The notes beneath the pieces are model-generated. The model worked only from the letters and a program-made list of their open reading frames with translations, did not search any database and was not told where the DNA came from. Positions 24,297 to 32,052 of a stretch of 36,670 nucleotides of DNA are shown here, piece after piece. Source of the DNA: Insolitispirillum peregrinum (GTDB taxonomy: Bacteria > Pseudomonadota > Alphaproteobacteria > Rhodospirillales > Rhodospirillaceae). Numbering within the stretch: position 1 is the stretch's first letter; every line of letters starts with the position of its first letter. The translations under genes and the position numbers were made by a program. The stretch covers positions 1 through 36,670 of the forward strand of contig NZ_FTOA01000014.1 of the NCBI RefSeq assembly GCF_900156605.1, given 5' to 3'.

Positions 24297-24474
24297 GGAT
24301 ACGCCTTCCTTGTGGGCATGGAACGGGGGAATGGGTTATGGTGGCGTCTGTTTACGGCCTAATGACCCGTTGCACAATCATAGAAACGCCCTTGAGGTGC
24401 AGAAATTGGCGGGATTGGCCTGTCGCCTGCCCCTGTTGCCCCAACGAGGCGCTCCCTGACCAAAGAGGAAGTCC

Positions 24475-25257
24475 ATGACCAGCCCGATTCTTTCCAGCCG
24501 TGATGGTGCCGTCGTTACTGTTTCCCTCAACAAGCCCGACAAGCTGAATGCGATGGACCTGCCGATGTGGCAGGCGCTGGGGGATGCCTTTGCGGCGATC
24601 AACGCCGACGACTCGATCCGCTGCGTGGTGCTGAAGGGCGAGGGCGGCAAGGCCTTTGCCGCCGGGGCCGACATCAAGGAATTTGATACGGTGCGGGCAA
24701 CGGCAGAGCAGGCAAAGGCCTATGATCTGGTGATGCGGCGGGCACTGGACGGCGTGCGCACCTGCCCCCATCCGGTGGTGGTGCAGATTGATGGCGCCTG
24801 CGTCGGTGGCGGGCTGGAACTGGCCTGCATGGCCGACATCCGCATCTGTGGCACCGCGTCGCGGTTCGGGGTGCCGATCAACCGTATTTCGGTGGTGATG
24901 GCCCATCCTGAGATTCAGGGGCTGCTGCGCCACGCCAACCCGGCGACGGTGCTGGAGATTTTGCTGGAAGGCAAGATCATTGACGCCGCCGAAGCCCACC
25001 GGGTGGGGCTTGTTAATCGCGTCGTCGAAGACAACATGGTAGCAGAGGAGGTCGCTGCGACGGTGAAACGGATCACCGCCGGAGCGCCGCTGGTCAACCG
25101 CTGGCACAAGGCCTTTGTTCGCCGCCTGTCAACGGACCCGACGGCGGTGACGCAACAGGAACTGGATCAGGCCTATGAGTTTTTGGCGACAGCGGACTAC
25201 CGGGAAGGGATCGCAGCCTTCACGGAAAAGCGCAAACCGGCCTTCACGGGGCAGTAA
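24475..25257 (+). CDS. Enoyl-CoA hydratase/isomerase (crotonase) family protein
   Basis: A 260-residue crotonase-fold protein. The oxyanion-hole segments KAFAAGADIKEF and GACVGGGLELA are present, so it should bind an acyl-CoA thioester. The first hydratase glutamate (GGLELA) is there, but where hydratases read FGxPE the sequence is FGVPIN, so the second catalytic Glu seems missing. It is therefore perhaps an isomerase, a hydrolase or a hydratase with altered chemistry, rather than a standard beta-oxidation hydratase. The GAGGAAG ribosome site is good. It is the first gene of a tight plus-strand run and 4 bp upstream of the ELM1 gene. Confidence 0.88.
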   Translation: MTSPILSSRDGAVVTVSLNKPDKLNAMDLPMWQALGDAFAAINADDSIRCVVLKGEGGKAFAAGADIKEFDTVRATAEQAKAYDLVMRRALDGVRTCPHPVVVQIDGACVGGGLELACMADIRICGTASRFGVPINRISVVMAHPEIQGLLRHANPATVLEILLEGKIIDAAEAHRVGLVNRVVEDNMVAEEVAATVKRITAGAPLVNRWHKAFVRRLSTDPTAVTQQELDQAYEFLATADYREGIAAFTEKRKPAFTGQ

Positions 25258-25261
25258 CGCC

Positions 25262-26380
25262 ATGGCGGCGCTGGAGCCCTGGAACCTTGACCGCCCGAGC
25301 GATACGGTGCAGGAGCCGACGGTGTGGGTGCTGGCCGACGACCGGGCGGGCAATGTTGCTCAGGCGCTGGGCGTGGCCGAGGCTCTGGCGTGGCCGTTCG
25401 ACAAAAAGGACATCGCCTATACCGGCTGGGCACGGCTGCCGAACTGGCTGCGCGGGGCATCCCTGCGCGGCCTGACCCCGGCCAGTCAGGATGCCCTGAT
25501 GGGACCGTGGCCGGACGTAGTGATTGCCGCCGGGCGGCGGACGGCGCCGGTGGCGCGCTGGATCAAACGGCAGAATAACGGCAAGACCTTTCTGTGTCAG
25601 GTGATGTGGCCGGGGGGCAGCGGGGCGGCGGATTTTGACCTGATTGCCGTGCCGACCCACGACGATCTCAGCCCGGTGCATCGCAACGTGGTGCGCATCA
25701 CCGGCGCACCGCACCGGGTGACCGAAGCCAAACTTGCCATCGAAGCCACCCGCTGGGCCCCGCGTCTGGAGACCCTGAAAAAGCCGCTGGTGGCGCTGGT
25801 GGTCGGCGGGACGACCAAGAACCGCACCTTTACAGTCGAGATGGCGAAAGAACTGGCAGCGCAGGCCAGCGCGGTGGCCAAAGACATGGGTGGAACGCTG
25901 GTGGTCACCACCTCGCGCCGCACCGGCGACGAGCCTGCCCGCGCCCTGCTGGAGGCTCTGCCGCAGGCGGGCCATGTCTTCCGCTGGACCCCCGAGGCCA
26001 CGCCGTCGGACAACCCCTATTTCGGCTATCTGGCGCTGGCCGATGCGATCATCGTGACCGGTGATTCGGTGTCGATGGTCTCCGAGGCCTGTGCCAGTCC
26101 GGCCCCGGTTTATGTCTATGCCCCGCCCGCGCTGATCGCCCCCAAGCATCAACGGTTGCTGAAGCACCTGTACGGGCTGGGGATGGCCGAGGCGCTGGAA
26201 AACCGCAGTTCTTATGCCTGGGAGCATCCTCCCCTGAATGCGGCATCCGAGATTGCCGCCTTGATTCGCAGTGCAATGGTCATCACACTGACCCAGAGAA
26301 AAGGTGCCGCCGCCCTGTTGCCCGGACCATCGTCCAAAGATAACGGCAACCGGCGGCTGTCGGATAACGGTAGGACATAG
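25262..26380 (+). CDS. ELM1/GtrOC1-family protein (mitochondrial fission ELM1 homologue)
   Basis: A 372-residue protein with the family pattern: WVLADDRAGNVAQALGVAEAL near the N-terminus, PDVVIAAGRRTAPVARWIKR, GGTTKNRTF in the second domain, and VTGDSVSMVSEACASPAPVYVYAP near the C-terminus, which together look like a GT-B glycosyltransferase-type double Rossmann fold. Alphaproteobacterial homologues of the plant fission factor ELM1 are conserved but their bacterial role is unclear; a nucleotide-sugar transferase in the envelope is one idea. The start abuts the upstream stop closely, without a strong ribosome site. Confidence 0.85.
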   Translation: MAALEPWNLDRPSDTVQEPTVWVLADDRAGNVAQALGVAEALAWPFDKKDIAYTGWARLPNWLRGASLRGLTPASQDALMGPWPDVVIAAGRRTAPVARWIKRQNNGKTFLCQVMWPGGSGAADFDLIAVPTHDDLSPVHRNVVRITGAPHRVTEAKLAIEATRWAPRLETLKKPLVALVVGGTTKNRTFTVEMAKELAAQASAVAKDMGGTLVVTTSRRTGDEPARALLEALPQAGHVFRWTPEATPSDNPYFGYLALADAIIVTGDSVSMVSEACASPAPVYVYAPPALIAPKHQRLLKHLYGLGMAEALENRSSYAWEHPPLNAASEIAALIRSAMVITLTQRKGAAALLPGPSSKDNGNRRLSDNGRT

Positions 26381-26386
26381 CAGAAA

Positions 26387-26848
26387 ATGACTGATCGCAT
26401 TGCCTTTGTTCAGGCGTCCTGGCACAGCGACATTCTGGACGGAGGCTATGAGGCCTTTGTGGCCGAGCTGGCCGGGCGCGGCGTTGATCCGGCGCGGGTG
26501 GACCGGGTGCGGGTGGCGGGAGCCTTTGAAATCCCGTTGCAGATCAAGCTGCTGGCCAAGTCGGGCCGCTATGCGGCGGCGGTGGCGGCGGGCTGGATTG
26601 TCGATGCCGGGGTCTATCGCCATGAATTCGTCGCCACGGCGGTGATCAATGCGCTGATGTCGATCCAGCTTGAAACCGAAGTGCCGGTGCTGTCGCTGGT
26701 GCTGACCCCGCACCATTTCCACAGCCACGACGACCACAAGGATTTCTTCCGCGAGCATTTCGTGCTGAAGGGGGCCGAGGCGGCGCGGGCCTGCCTGAGC
26801 GCCATCGACGGCGTTGCCAAAGCCAGGGCGCTGGCGGAGAGCGTCTGA
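26387..26848 (+). CDS. ribH2: 6,7-dimethyl-8-ribityllumazine synthase, type II (RibH2-like)
   Basis: A 153-residue lumazine synthase, which condenses the ribityl pyrimidine with dihydroxybutanone phosphate, the penultimate riboflavin step. The N-terminal FVQASWHSDILDGGYEAF, the central VAGAFEIPLQ and the VTAVIN-like ATAVINALMSIQLE stretch follow the family. The extended LTPHHFHSHDDHKDFFREHF region is a feature of decameric type II enzymes (RibH2), not of the icosahedral type I. It is 6 bp after the ELM1 gene and overlaps the next gene as TGATG. No other rib gene is adjacent, so it may be a second, specialised copy. Confidence 0.88.
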   Translation: MTDRIAFVQASWHSDILDGGYEAFVAELAGRGVDPARVDRVRVAGAFEIPLQIKLLAKSGRYAAAVAAGWIVDAGVYRHEFVATAVINALMSIQLETEVPVLSLVLTPHHFHSHDDHKDFFREHFVLKGAEAARACLSAIDGVAKARALAESV

Positions 26849-27600
26849 TGTCGCTGTTCTCGCTGGCCGGGAAAACGGCGCTGGTCACCGGTGCCGGGCG
26901 CGGGCTGGGGCTGGAAATCGCCCGTGGTCTGGCCCATGCCGGGGCGCTGGTCTACATCAACGGGCGGCGCGAAGGCATGCTGACCGAGGCCGCCCGCAGT
27001 ATCGGCCCGAACGTGCTGCCGTTGCCCTTTGACATCACCGACGCCACCGCCCGCCGCGCCGCACTGGCGCACATCACCAGTCATACCGACGGGCTGGACA
27101 TTCTGGTCAACAACGTTGGTATCCGCGACCGCCGCGATGCGCTGGCCTTTGCCGATGGCGACTTTCACGCCCTGCTGGATGCCAATCTGGTGGCGCCGTT
27201 CGAGCTGTGCCGTCTGGTCGCCGGGCCGATGATTGCCCATGGCGGCGGGCGGATGATCAATGTCACCTCCATCGCCGGTCACGTCGCCCGCGCTGGTGAT
27301 GCCGCCTATACCGCCGCCAAAGCCGGTTTGACCGGCCTGACCCGCGCCTTCGCCGCCGAATTCGGCCCGCACGGCATCACCGTCAATGCGCTGGCTCCGG
27401 GGTTCTTTGCCACCGAAACCAACGCCGCGATGGTCGACGACCCGCAGGTTCAGTCCTTCCTTGCCGCCCGCACCTCGCTGGGGCGCTGGGGCAAGCCGGA
27501 AGAAATCGCCGGAGCCGCCGTTTTTCTGGCCTCGGATGCTGCCAGTTACATCACCGGCCATGTGCTGTTCGTTGATGGTGGGATGACGGCGCATTTTTAG
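26848..27600 (+). CDS. Classical SDR oxidoreductase
   Basis: A 250-residue classical short-chain dehydrogenase. All key motifs are present: TGAGRGLG (cofactor), NNVG, the catalytic Ser in NVTSIAG, YTAAK, PGFFATE and the C-terminal SYITGHVLFVDGG. It resembles gluconate 5-dehydrogenase or 3-oxoacyl reductase groups; the substrate is undetermined. It is translationally coupled to ribH2. In contrast to the SDR at the left of the window, its active site is intact. Confidence 0.92.
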   Translation: MSLFSLAGKTALVTGAGRGLGLEIARGLAHAGALVYINGRREGMLTEAARSIGPNVLPLPFDITDATARRAALAHITSHTDGLDILVNNVGIRDRRDALAFADGDFHALLDANLVAPFELCRLVAGPMIAHGGGRMINVTSIAGHVARAGDAAYTAAKAGLTGLTRAFAAEFGPHGITVNALAPGFFATETNAAMVDDPQVQSFLAARTSLGRWGKPEEIAGAAVFLASDAASYITGHVLFVDGGMTAHF

Positions 27601-27605
27601 GGTGG

Positions 27606-27638
27606 TGAGCGTAAAAGTGGGAACCGGTTTTGCGCTCA
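27606..27638 (+). repeat. Dispersed palindromic repeat, copy b
   Basis: A diverged copy with the shared centre GTGGGAACCGGTTTT and longer arms (TGAGCGTAAAA with TTTTGCGCTCA, one G-U pair). It starts 6 nt after the SDR stop, in the gap between convergent genes, so it could fold at the mRNA 3' end. Confidence 0.75.
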
Positions 27639-27672
27639 CAGCTCTGGTCCGCGACAAACAGGAAACAGGATC

Positions 27673-27722
27673 ATGGAGCGCTGCTCCATACCTCGCCGGG
27701 GCCTTGAGGCCCCGGACCCCAT
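27673..27722 (-). repeat. Dispersed double-hairpin repeat, copy 4
   Basis: Reverse orientation to copy 1. In its own sense the short hairpin reads ATGGAGCAGCGCTCCAT: compared with copy 1 both partners of one pair changed (G-C to A-T), keeping the stem. It lies just downstream of the small membrane-protein gene, in a convergent gap. Confidence 0.85.
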
Positions 27723-27731
27723 TCTTTGCGT

Positions 27732-28097
27732 CTACAGCAGGCGGTCGAGGATTTGGTCAACGTCCAGATCGTTCAGGCGGATTTCGGTCTGTTCAATGCG
27801 GATGGTGCCGTCAATGGACTGCTTTTCCAGCACGGTTTTGAGTACGGTAACTTTTGGCGCCAGTTCCCGCCGCTTGCGTACCCGGTCAGCCAGCTGCAAC
27901 GTTGCCAGAATGCCGCCGGGAACGGCAAGAACCAGACTGGCAACGGCCACCACCAGCGCCGCATCCCGCCGCCCGTTGCTGATGGGGGATATGGTCTGCT
28001 CCTGCGGTGTTTCGCCGGTCAGGGCCTGCAACAGGGCGGCAGCCTCGGCACGGGCGGCCTCAGTGGTGGGGCCGTTGAGGGTCAGGGTGATGCTCAT
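27732..28097 (-). CDS. Small single-span membrane protein partner of the CHAT-STAND protein
   Basis: A 121-residue protein. An N-terminal beta-alpha segment (SITLTLNGP, then an Ala-rich helix) is followed by a hydrophobic span around residues 47-69, a basic stretch (RVRKRRELAPK) and a C-terminal beta-alpha piece ending in DLDVDQILDRLL. The layout resembles the effector-associated constant component 1 (EACC1) described with NTPase-based conflict systems, but this is from memory of architecture, not a match I could test. The start overlaps the stop of the large CHAT gene as ATGA, so the two proteins are coupled and probably work together, perhaps at the membrane. Confidence 0.75.
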   Translation of the reverse strand: MSITLTLNGPTTEAARAEAAALLQALTGETPQEQTISPISNGRRDAALVVAVASLVLAVPGGILATLQLADRVRKRRELAPKVTVLKTVLEKQSIDGTIRIEQTEIRLNDLDVDQILDRLL

Positions 28098-31000
28098 CGG
28101 TTCTGTTCCGTGATGGTGGCAATGAGGGCGCGGCAGTCATCGGCCTGTGAGGAGTCTCCGATCTTTTCCGCAGCGCGGAGGGCGGTTTGCAGAACCGTGA
28201 TGCCGTCATTGGGGTGGCCGGTGAACGCCAGAACCTGTCCCCATAGCGCGCCGATGGCGCTAATGAAATCCGGGCGTTGGAGGTAGAGAGCCCCCTCCCA
28301 CGCTTCGGCCAGCTCTGCCCGAATGATTGCCATCTCCCCGCGCTGCTGATCGCCTCGTTGCAGGCGCAGCCGCGCACAGCAAAAGCGGATATGGCTCAGG
28401 CTATCACGATCTGCCCTTGCCTGCGCATCGGGCACGCGGGACAGATGCATGTCCAGTGCCCCGTCGAGGTCACCGCGTGCCTGCAGGACATCAGCGATTT
28501 GGCCCATGGTGACCGCCAGTGACCTGCGGTCGCCGAGGGCCTGATAGACCGGGATTTCTTCCTCGTGGCGGATGCGCAGGGCTTCGTCGAGGTCACCGCG
28601 TGCCTGCAGGACATCAGCGATTTGGCCCATGGTGAGCGCCAGTGACCTGCGGTCGCCGAGGGCCTGATAGACCGGGATTTGTTCCTCGTGGCGGATGCGC
28701 AGGGCCTCGTCGAGGTCACCGCGTGCCTGCAGGATATCAGCGATTTGGCCCATGGTGACCGCCAGTGACCTGCGGTCGCCGAGAGCCTGATAGACCGGGA
28801 TTTGTTCCTCGTGGCGGATGCGTAGGGCTTCGTCGAGCTCGCCGTGTGTCTGCAGGACATCAGCGATTTGGCCCATGGTGACCGCCAGTGACCTGCGGTC
28901 GCCGAGAGCCTGATAGACCGGGATTTCTTCCTCGCGGCGAATGCGCAGCGCTTCGTCGAGCTCGCCGTGTAGCTGCAGGACATCAGCGATTTTGCCCATG
29001 GAGATGGCGAGTTCACGCCGGTCGTCGAGGGCTTGGAAGACCGGGATTTGTTCCTCGCGGCGGATGCGCAGGGCTTCGTCGAGGTCACCGCGTATCTGCA
29101 GGATATCGGCGATTTTGCTCATGGAGATGGCGAGTTCACGTGGGTCGCCGATGGCTTGGTAGACCGGGATCTCTTCCTCACGGCGGATGCGCAGGGCCTC
29201 GTCGAGATTACCCTGGATTACCAGCCTGTCGGCCTGCAGACCAAGCAGTTGGGCGCGGTGATGCGCGTCATGTTGGGGGAGAGACAAAGCCTGCTGCAAC
29301 AGCGTGTCTTGCAGATCTGCCTGACCTGCTTGGTGTGCGGCGCGAATGGTGTGCCCGAACAGGGGAGGGCTAGGCGTATGTCCCACCGCCGCCAGTCTGT
29401 CAAACGCAGGGATGGCCAGTTCAAGGGCTTGCGGTGCCAACTGCTGGCGGTGAAAGAGGAACATAACGGCAGCGAGGGCTGCGGTTTCGAGGATTGCCGG
29501 GTCGGGGGAGGCGGCCTGCAGAGCCATTTGGCAGGCGCTGACACCACGCTCATCGCGTGGAAAGTCGCCCTCTTCATCGCGCCACGCTTGCGCCAATTCC
29601 GGCAGGGCGGCGTCAGCAGCAAGGGCGAGCATATCATCGGCAAGAGCATCGGTCAGCGGGCGGGCCAGCGGGTTGGCGGCCAGATGCAGTACTTTCTGCA
29701 TGCCGTCCCACCCTGCCAACAGGCCGTAATCATCCAGCAGGCCGAGGGCCAGCAGGCGGTCAAGGGCAGGTTTCGGGTCTGTCACCCCGAGGGCTGAGGC
29801 CGCCGCCGCCACGGCGGCACGCGGGACCGGGACCGGTTCCGGGAACAGACAGGCGGCGGCGAAGGTCAGTCGTTCGCTGTCGGTCAGGGCGGCGCGATAG
29901 GCGTCAAAGCCCATACGGGTGAAAAAGGCCATCGCTTCGTTTTGATCGGCAAGGGGTGTGCCATCGCGGCGATAGGCCCGGATGGCGGCAATGGCGGCTT
30001 GCGCGGCCTCGGTTTCGCCGTTGCGTAAAGGCTTGCTGAGCACCTCTTGCAGCCCCGGATTGCCTGCGGCAGTTTCCAGAGCATCGGTAATCAGTGCGGA
30101 GGGGATGGTTTGAGCGTCAACCGCCCACGCCGTGGCGAGCCATTGCTTGCGTTGTTCCCGGGCTGTCATGCCGACCAGTGGCACCCGGATCAACCAACCG
30201 GCCAAATCACCACCGGCACCATCGGGCAGGGCGAAGTCATAGCGGCTGGTGATCAGCAGCCGTGATTGGCCCCGATGGTCGCGGAAGGCAGTCAAAACAG
30301 CAGCCAGTGTGGGCCGTAGTTCTGCACGCGGCCACACCTGTGTTTGCTCACAGCGGAGGGGCTCAAGGGCCTGTTCAAAGTCATCGATCACCAACAGGAG
30401 CGGGTGATGGGTGAAAATCTGCTCGAACAGAAACGCAAAAACGGATTCCAGCGTCGACACGTCCTGCTGTACAGCCTCGCGCATGGCCTTGAAGTCTGCG
30501 CGAAAGCCTTGCTGTGCCTTGAACCCCGGAAAGACTTTGCCCACCAAGGAGTTGGTCACCCGCTCCAGTTCGGCCAGAATGGACAGCCCGTCATAGTGAC
30601 CAAACACCACCGCCAGTGTGTGCTGTGGCATCCGGTCGGCCAGCCGGTCGGCCAGCCGTGCGGCCAGACTCGATTTGCCCAGATTGCCCAGTCCGTGGAT
30701 GATTGCCCCGTTGGCCTCACCAGCAAAGACTCGGCACAGGCGCTGCAACTGGCGGCGGCGGCCAACAAAGTCGGTGCGGCTGGCGACACGAACCTGTTGC
30801 TTCGCATCCAGAAAGCGCGGGCTGGCGGAAGGTGGGGCACGGCGGCGGTGGGATGTCGGATTGCACAGCGGCCCTCCGCCACCCGCTCCGAGGTAGACCC
30901 GCGCCAGATGCCAGTGTTCCCCCGGTATCTCTGGAGCTTTGGCGGCGAACACCCGCCGCCGGGCATCTGCTGCGGCATAGGCAACGGTGCTGCCGCGTGC

Positions 31001-31963
31001 CAGTTCGGCATACAGGGCCTGGGCAAAGACCTTGGCGTCGGCATCATAGACCGAGCCATCCCAGCCCAGCACATGCGGCACATGGGATGCCATGCTTTGG
31101 GCAAAGGGGATGGTCAGGCTGGGCTGGACCACGGCAGGGGTGGCATCCCGGCGGTCCGCTCCGACAGACAGCGGCCCTGATGATGTCCCGCGTTGCCCGC
31201 TGCGGCAGGCGGACAGGAACAGCAGCGGCGGGATGGTCTCTCCCAGTGCGCTAACCAAACTCTCGGGCGGAACCGGATCAACGGCTCCGGTGTCGGTTTC
31301 TAGCAGCAGGATTGGCTGTGAGGCACCGTTGTGATCGCGGATGTCGCCATGGCACGACAGGTGCAGGATATCAAACGGGCCATCGCTGCGGTGTCGGTCG
31401 GCAAAGACCGTCAGTTCACCGCTTTCCTCGACCGTCAGGTGCACCAGCGGCTGGCCGTTGCCGTGGTGACGGGTCGCCTCGAGAATGGCGGCCTCCTCGG
31501 CTTCGTAATCCAGTTCATGCTGGCCTTCGGGGGCTCCGGCCATGAACAGTATCGCCAGATCGCCATGGCCGGGGCTGCGTGGGGCGGTGTCCGACGAGGC
31601 GATGCGTCGCAGGGGTAAAAAATGCTTCATCTGGTCCAGTGCGAGAAAACCGCCGTCATCGGCCAGGATTTCCCATGGAGCGGCCAGCAGGGCGTCGGTC
31701 AACGGGTCGTTGCCGCCCCCGATGACCTCCAGTTCGCGCACCCCCTCCTGTAACCAAGGGCGCAGGGCACCCCCCTGATCCAGCCAGCCGAACATCTCGC
31801 GGCCAAGGGGGAACAGGCTGTCGTGCTGATTATAGGCGACCGCTTGGGCGTAACGGCTGGCCCATTGTTCCAGCAAAGCCTGCGCGGTATCGGGCAAGCG
31901 GCTGCTGCTGCCGCCAAGATGGCGCCAGACCTGTTGGTCGCGGACGTCAAGCTGGAGTTTCAT
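28094..31963 (-). CDS. CHAT protease - STAND NTPase - TPR repeat protein
   Basis: A 1289-residue signalling protein. Residues 1-380 are a CHAT caspase-like domain with the His-Cys pair His205 (LHLSCHGD) and Cys253 (FLSACRSG). After FVGRRRQL (a typical STAND entry) come Walker A GLGNLGKSS (Lys430) and Walker B LLLVIDDFE (Asp527-528), then a helical region and C-terminal TPRs. Such proteins sense a ligand through repeats, oligomerise with NTP and activate the protease; a defence or cell-death role is inferred. A promoter with -10 at 32010-32015 would start the mRNA near 32003, excluding the earliest in-frame GTG. The chosen Met has GAG about 9 nt upstream; Met at 31984 is the alternative. Confidence 0.88.
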   Translation of the reverse strand: MKLQLDVRDQQVWRHLGGSSSRLPDTAQALLEQWASRYAQAVAYNQHDSLFPLGREMFGWLDQGGALRPWLQEGVRELEVIGGGNDPLTDALLAAPWEILADDGGFLALDQMKHFLPLRRIASSDTAPRSPGHGDLAILFMAGAPEGQHELDYEAEEAAILEATRHHGNGQPLVHLTVEESGELTVFADRHRSDGPFDILHLSCHGDIRDHNGASQPILLLETDTGAVDPVPPESLVSALGETIPPLLFLSACRSGQRGTSSGPLSVGADRRDATPAVVQPSLTIPFAQSMASHVPHVLGWDGSVYDADAKVFAQALYAELARGSTVAYAAADARRRVFAAKAPEIPGEHWHLARVYLGAGGGGPLCNPTSHRRRAPPSASPRFLDAKQQVRVASRTDFVGRRRQLQRLCRVFAGEANGAIIHGLGNLGKSSLAARLADRLADRMPQHTLAVVFGHYDGLSILAELERVTNSLVGKVFPGFKAQQGFRADFKAMREAVQQDVSTLESVFAFLFEQIFTHHPLLLVIDDFEQALEPLRCEQTQVWPRAELRPTLAAVLTAFRDHRGQSRLLITSRYDFALPDGAGGDLAGWLIRVPLVGMTAREQRKQWLATAWAVDAQTIPSALITDALETAAGNPGLQEVLSKPLRNGETEAAQAAIAAIRAYRRDGTPLADQNEAMAFFTRMGFDAYRAALTDSERLTFAAACLFPEPVPVPRAAVAAAASALGVTDPKPALDRLLALGLLDDYGLLAGWDGMQKVLHLAANPLARPLTDALADDMLALAADAALPELAQAWRDEEGDFPRDERGVSACQMALQAASPDPAILETAALAAVMFLFHRQQLAPQALELAIPAFDRLAAVGHTPSPPLFGHTIRAAHQAGQADLQDTLLQQALSLPQHDAHHRAQLLGLQADRLVIQGNLDEALRIRREEEIPVYQAIGDPRELAISMSKIADILQIRGDLDEALRIRREEQIPVFQALDDRRELAISMGKIADVLQLHGELDEALRIRREEEIPVYQALGDRRSLAVTMGQIADVLQTHGELDEALRIRHEEQIPVYQALGDRRSLAVTMGQIADILQARGDLDEALRIRHEEQIPVYQALGDRRSLALTMGQIADVLQARGDLDEALRIRHEEEIPVYQALGDRRSLAVTMGQIADVLQARGDLDGALDMHLSRVPDAQARADRDSLSHIRFCCARLRLQRGDQQRGEMAIIRAELAEAWEGALYLQRPDFISAIGALWGQVLAFTGHPNDGITVLQTALRAAEKIGDSSQADDCRALIATITEQNR
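28475..29212 (-). repeat. Six tandem 123-bp units encoding 41-residue TPRs
   Basis: Six units of exactly 123 bp in frame, consensus start GDLDEALRIRHEEQIPVYQA, with the later units nearly identical at DNA level. A degenerate seventh begins with GDLDGALDMH and then diverges. The near-identity of units 4-6, including third codon positions, points to recent unequal exchange or conversion within the array. The flanking TPRs are far more diverged. Confidence 0.92.
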
Positions 31964-32002
31964 CAGGGGCAACTCATTCCGCATGAATTTTATTGCTGTA
32001 TA

Positions 32003-32037
32003 AAGCACCACTATAGCGGAAATCGGTGGCCTTGCAA
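32003..32037 (-). promoter_or_regulatory. Probable sigma-70-type promoter of the CHAT operon
   Basis: On the minus strand TTGCAA (32032-32037) and TATAGT (32010-32015) are 16 nt apart; transcription should start near 32003. It sits between the diguanylate cyclase stop and the CHAT start, so the CHAT unit need not depend on the upstream gene. Confidence 0.5.
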
Positions 32038-32052
32038 TTCAGGAGATTACGA

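Noticed and set aside
28475-29212. Direct repeats suggesting a CRISPR array
   Set aside because: The units are contiguous, 123 bp long, in frame and encode TPRs; there are no unique spacers.
28888-29797. Plus-strand open frames opposite the TPR array
   Set aside because: They repeat with the same 123-bp period as the TPR units and encode Arg/Gly/Pro-rich sequence, as expected of antisense shadows.
31964-32011. An earlier start codon for the CHAT protein
   Set aside because: The first in-frame GTG overlaps the likely -10 element and would lie upstream of the predicted transcript start.
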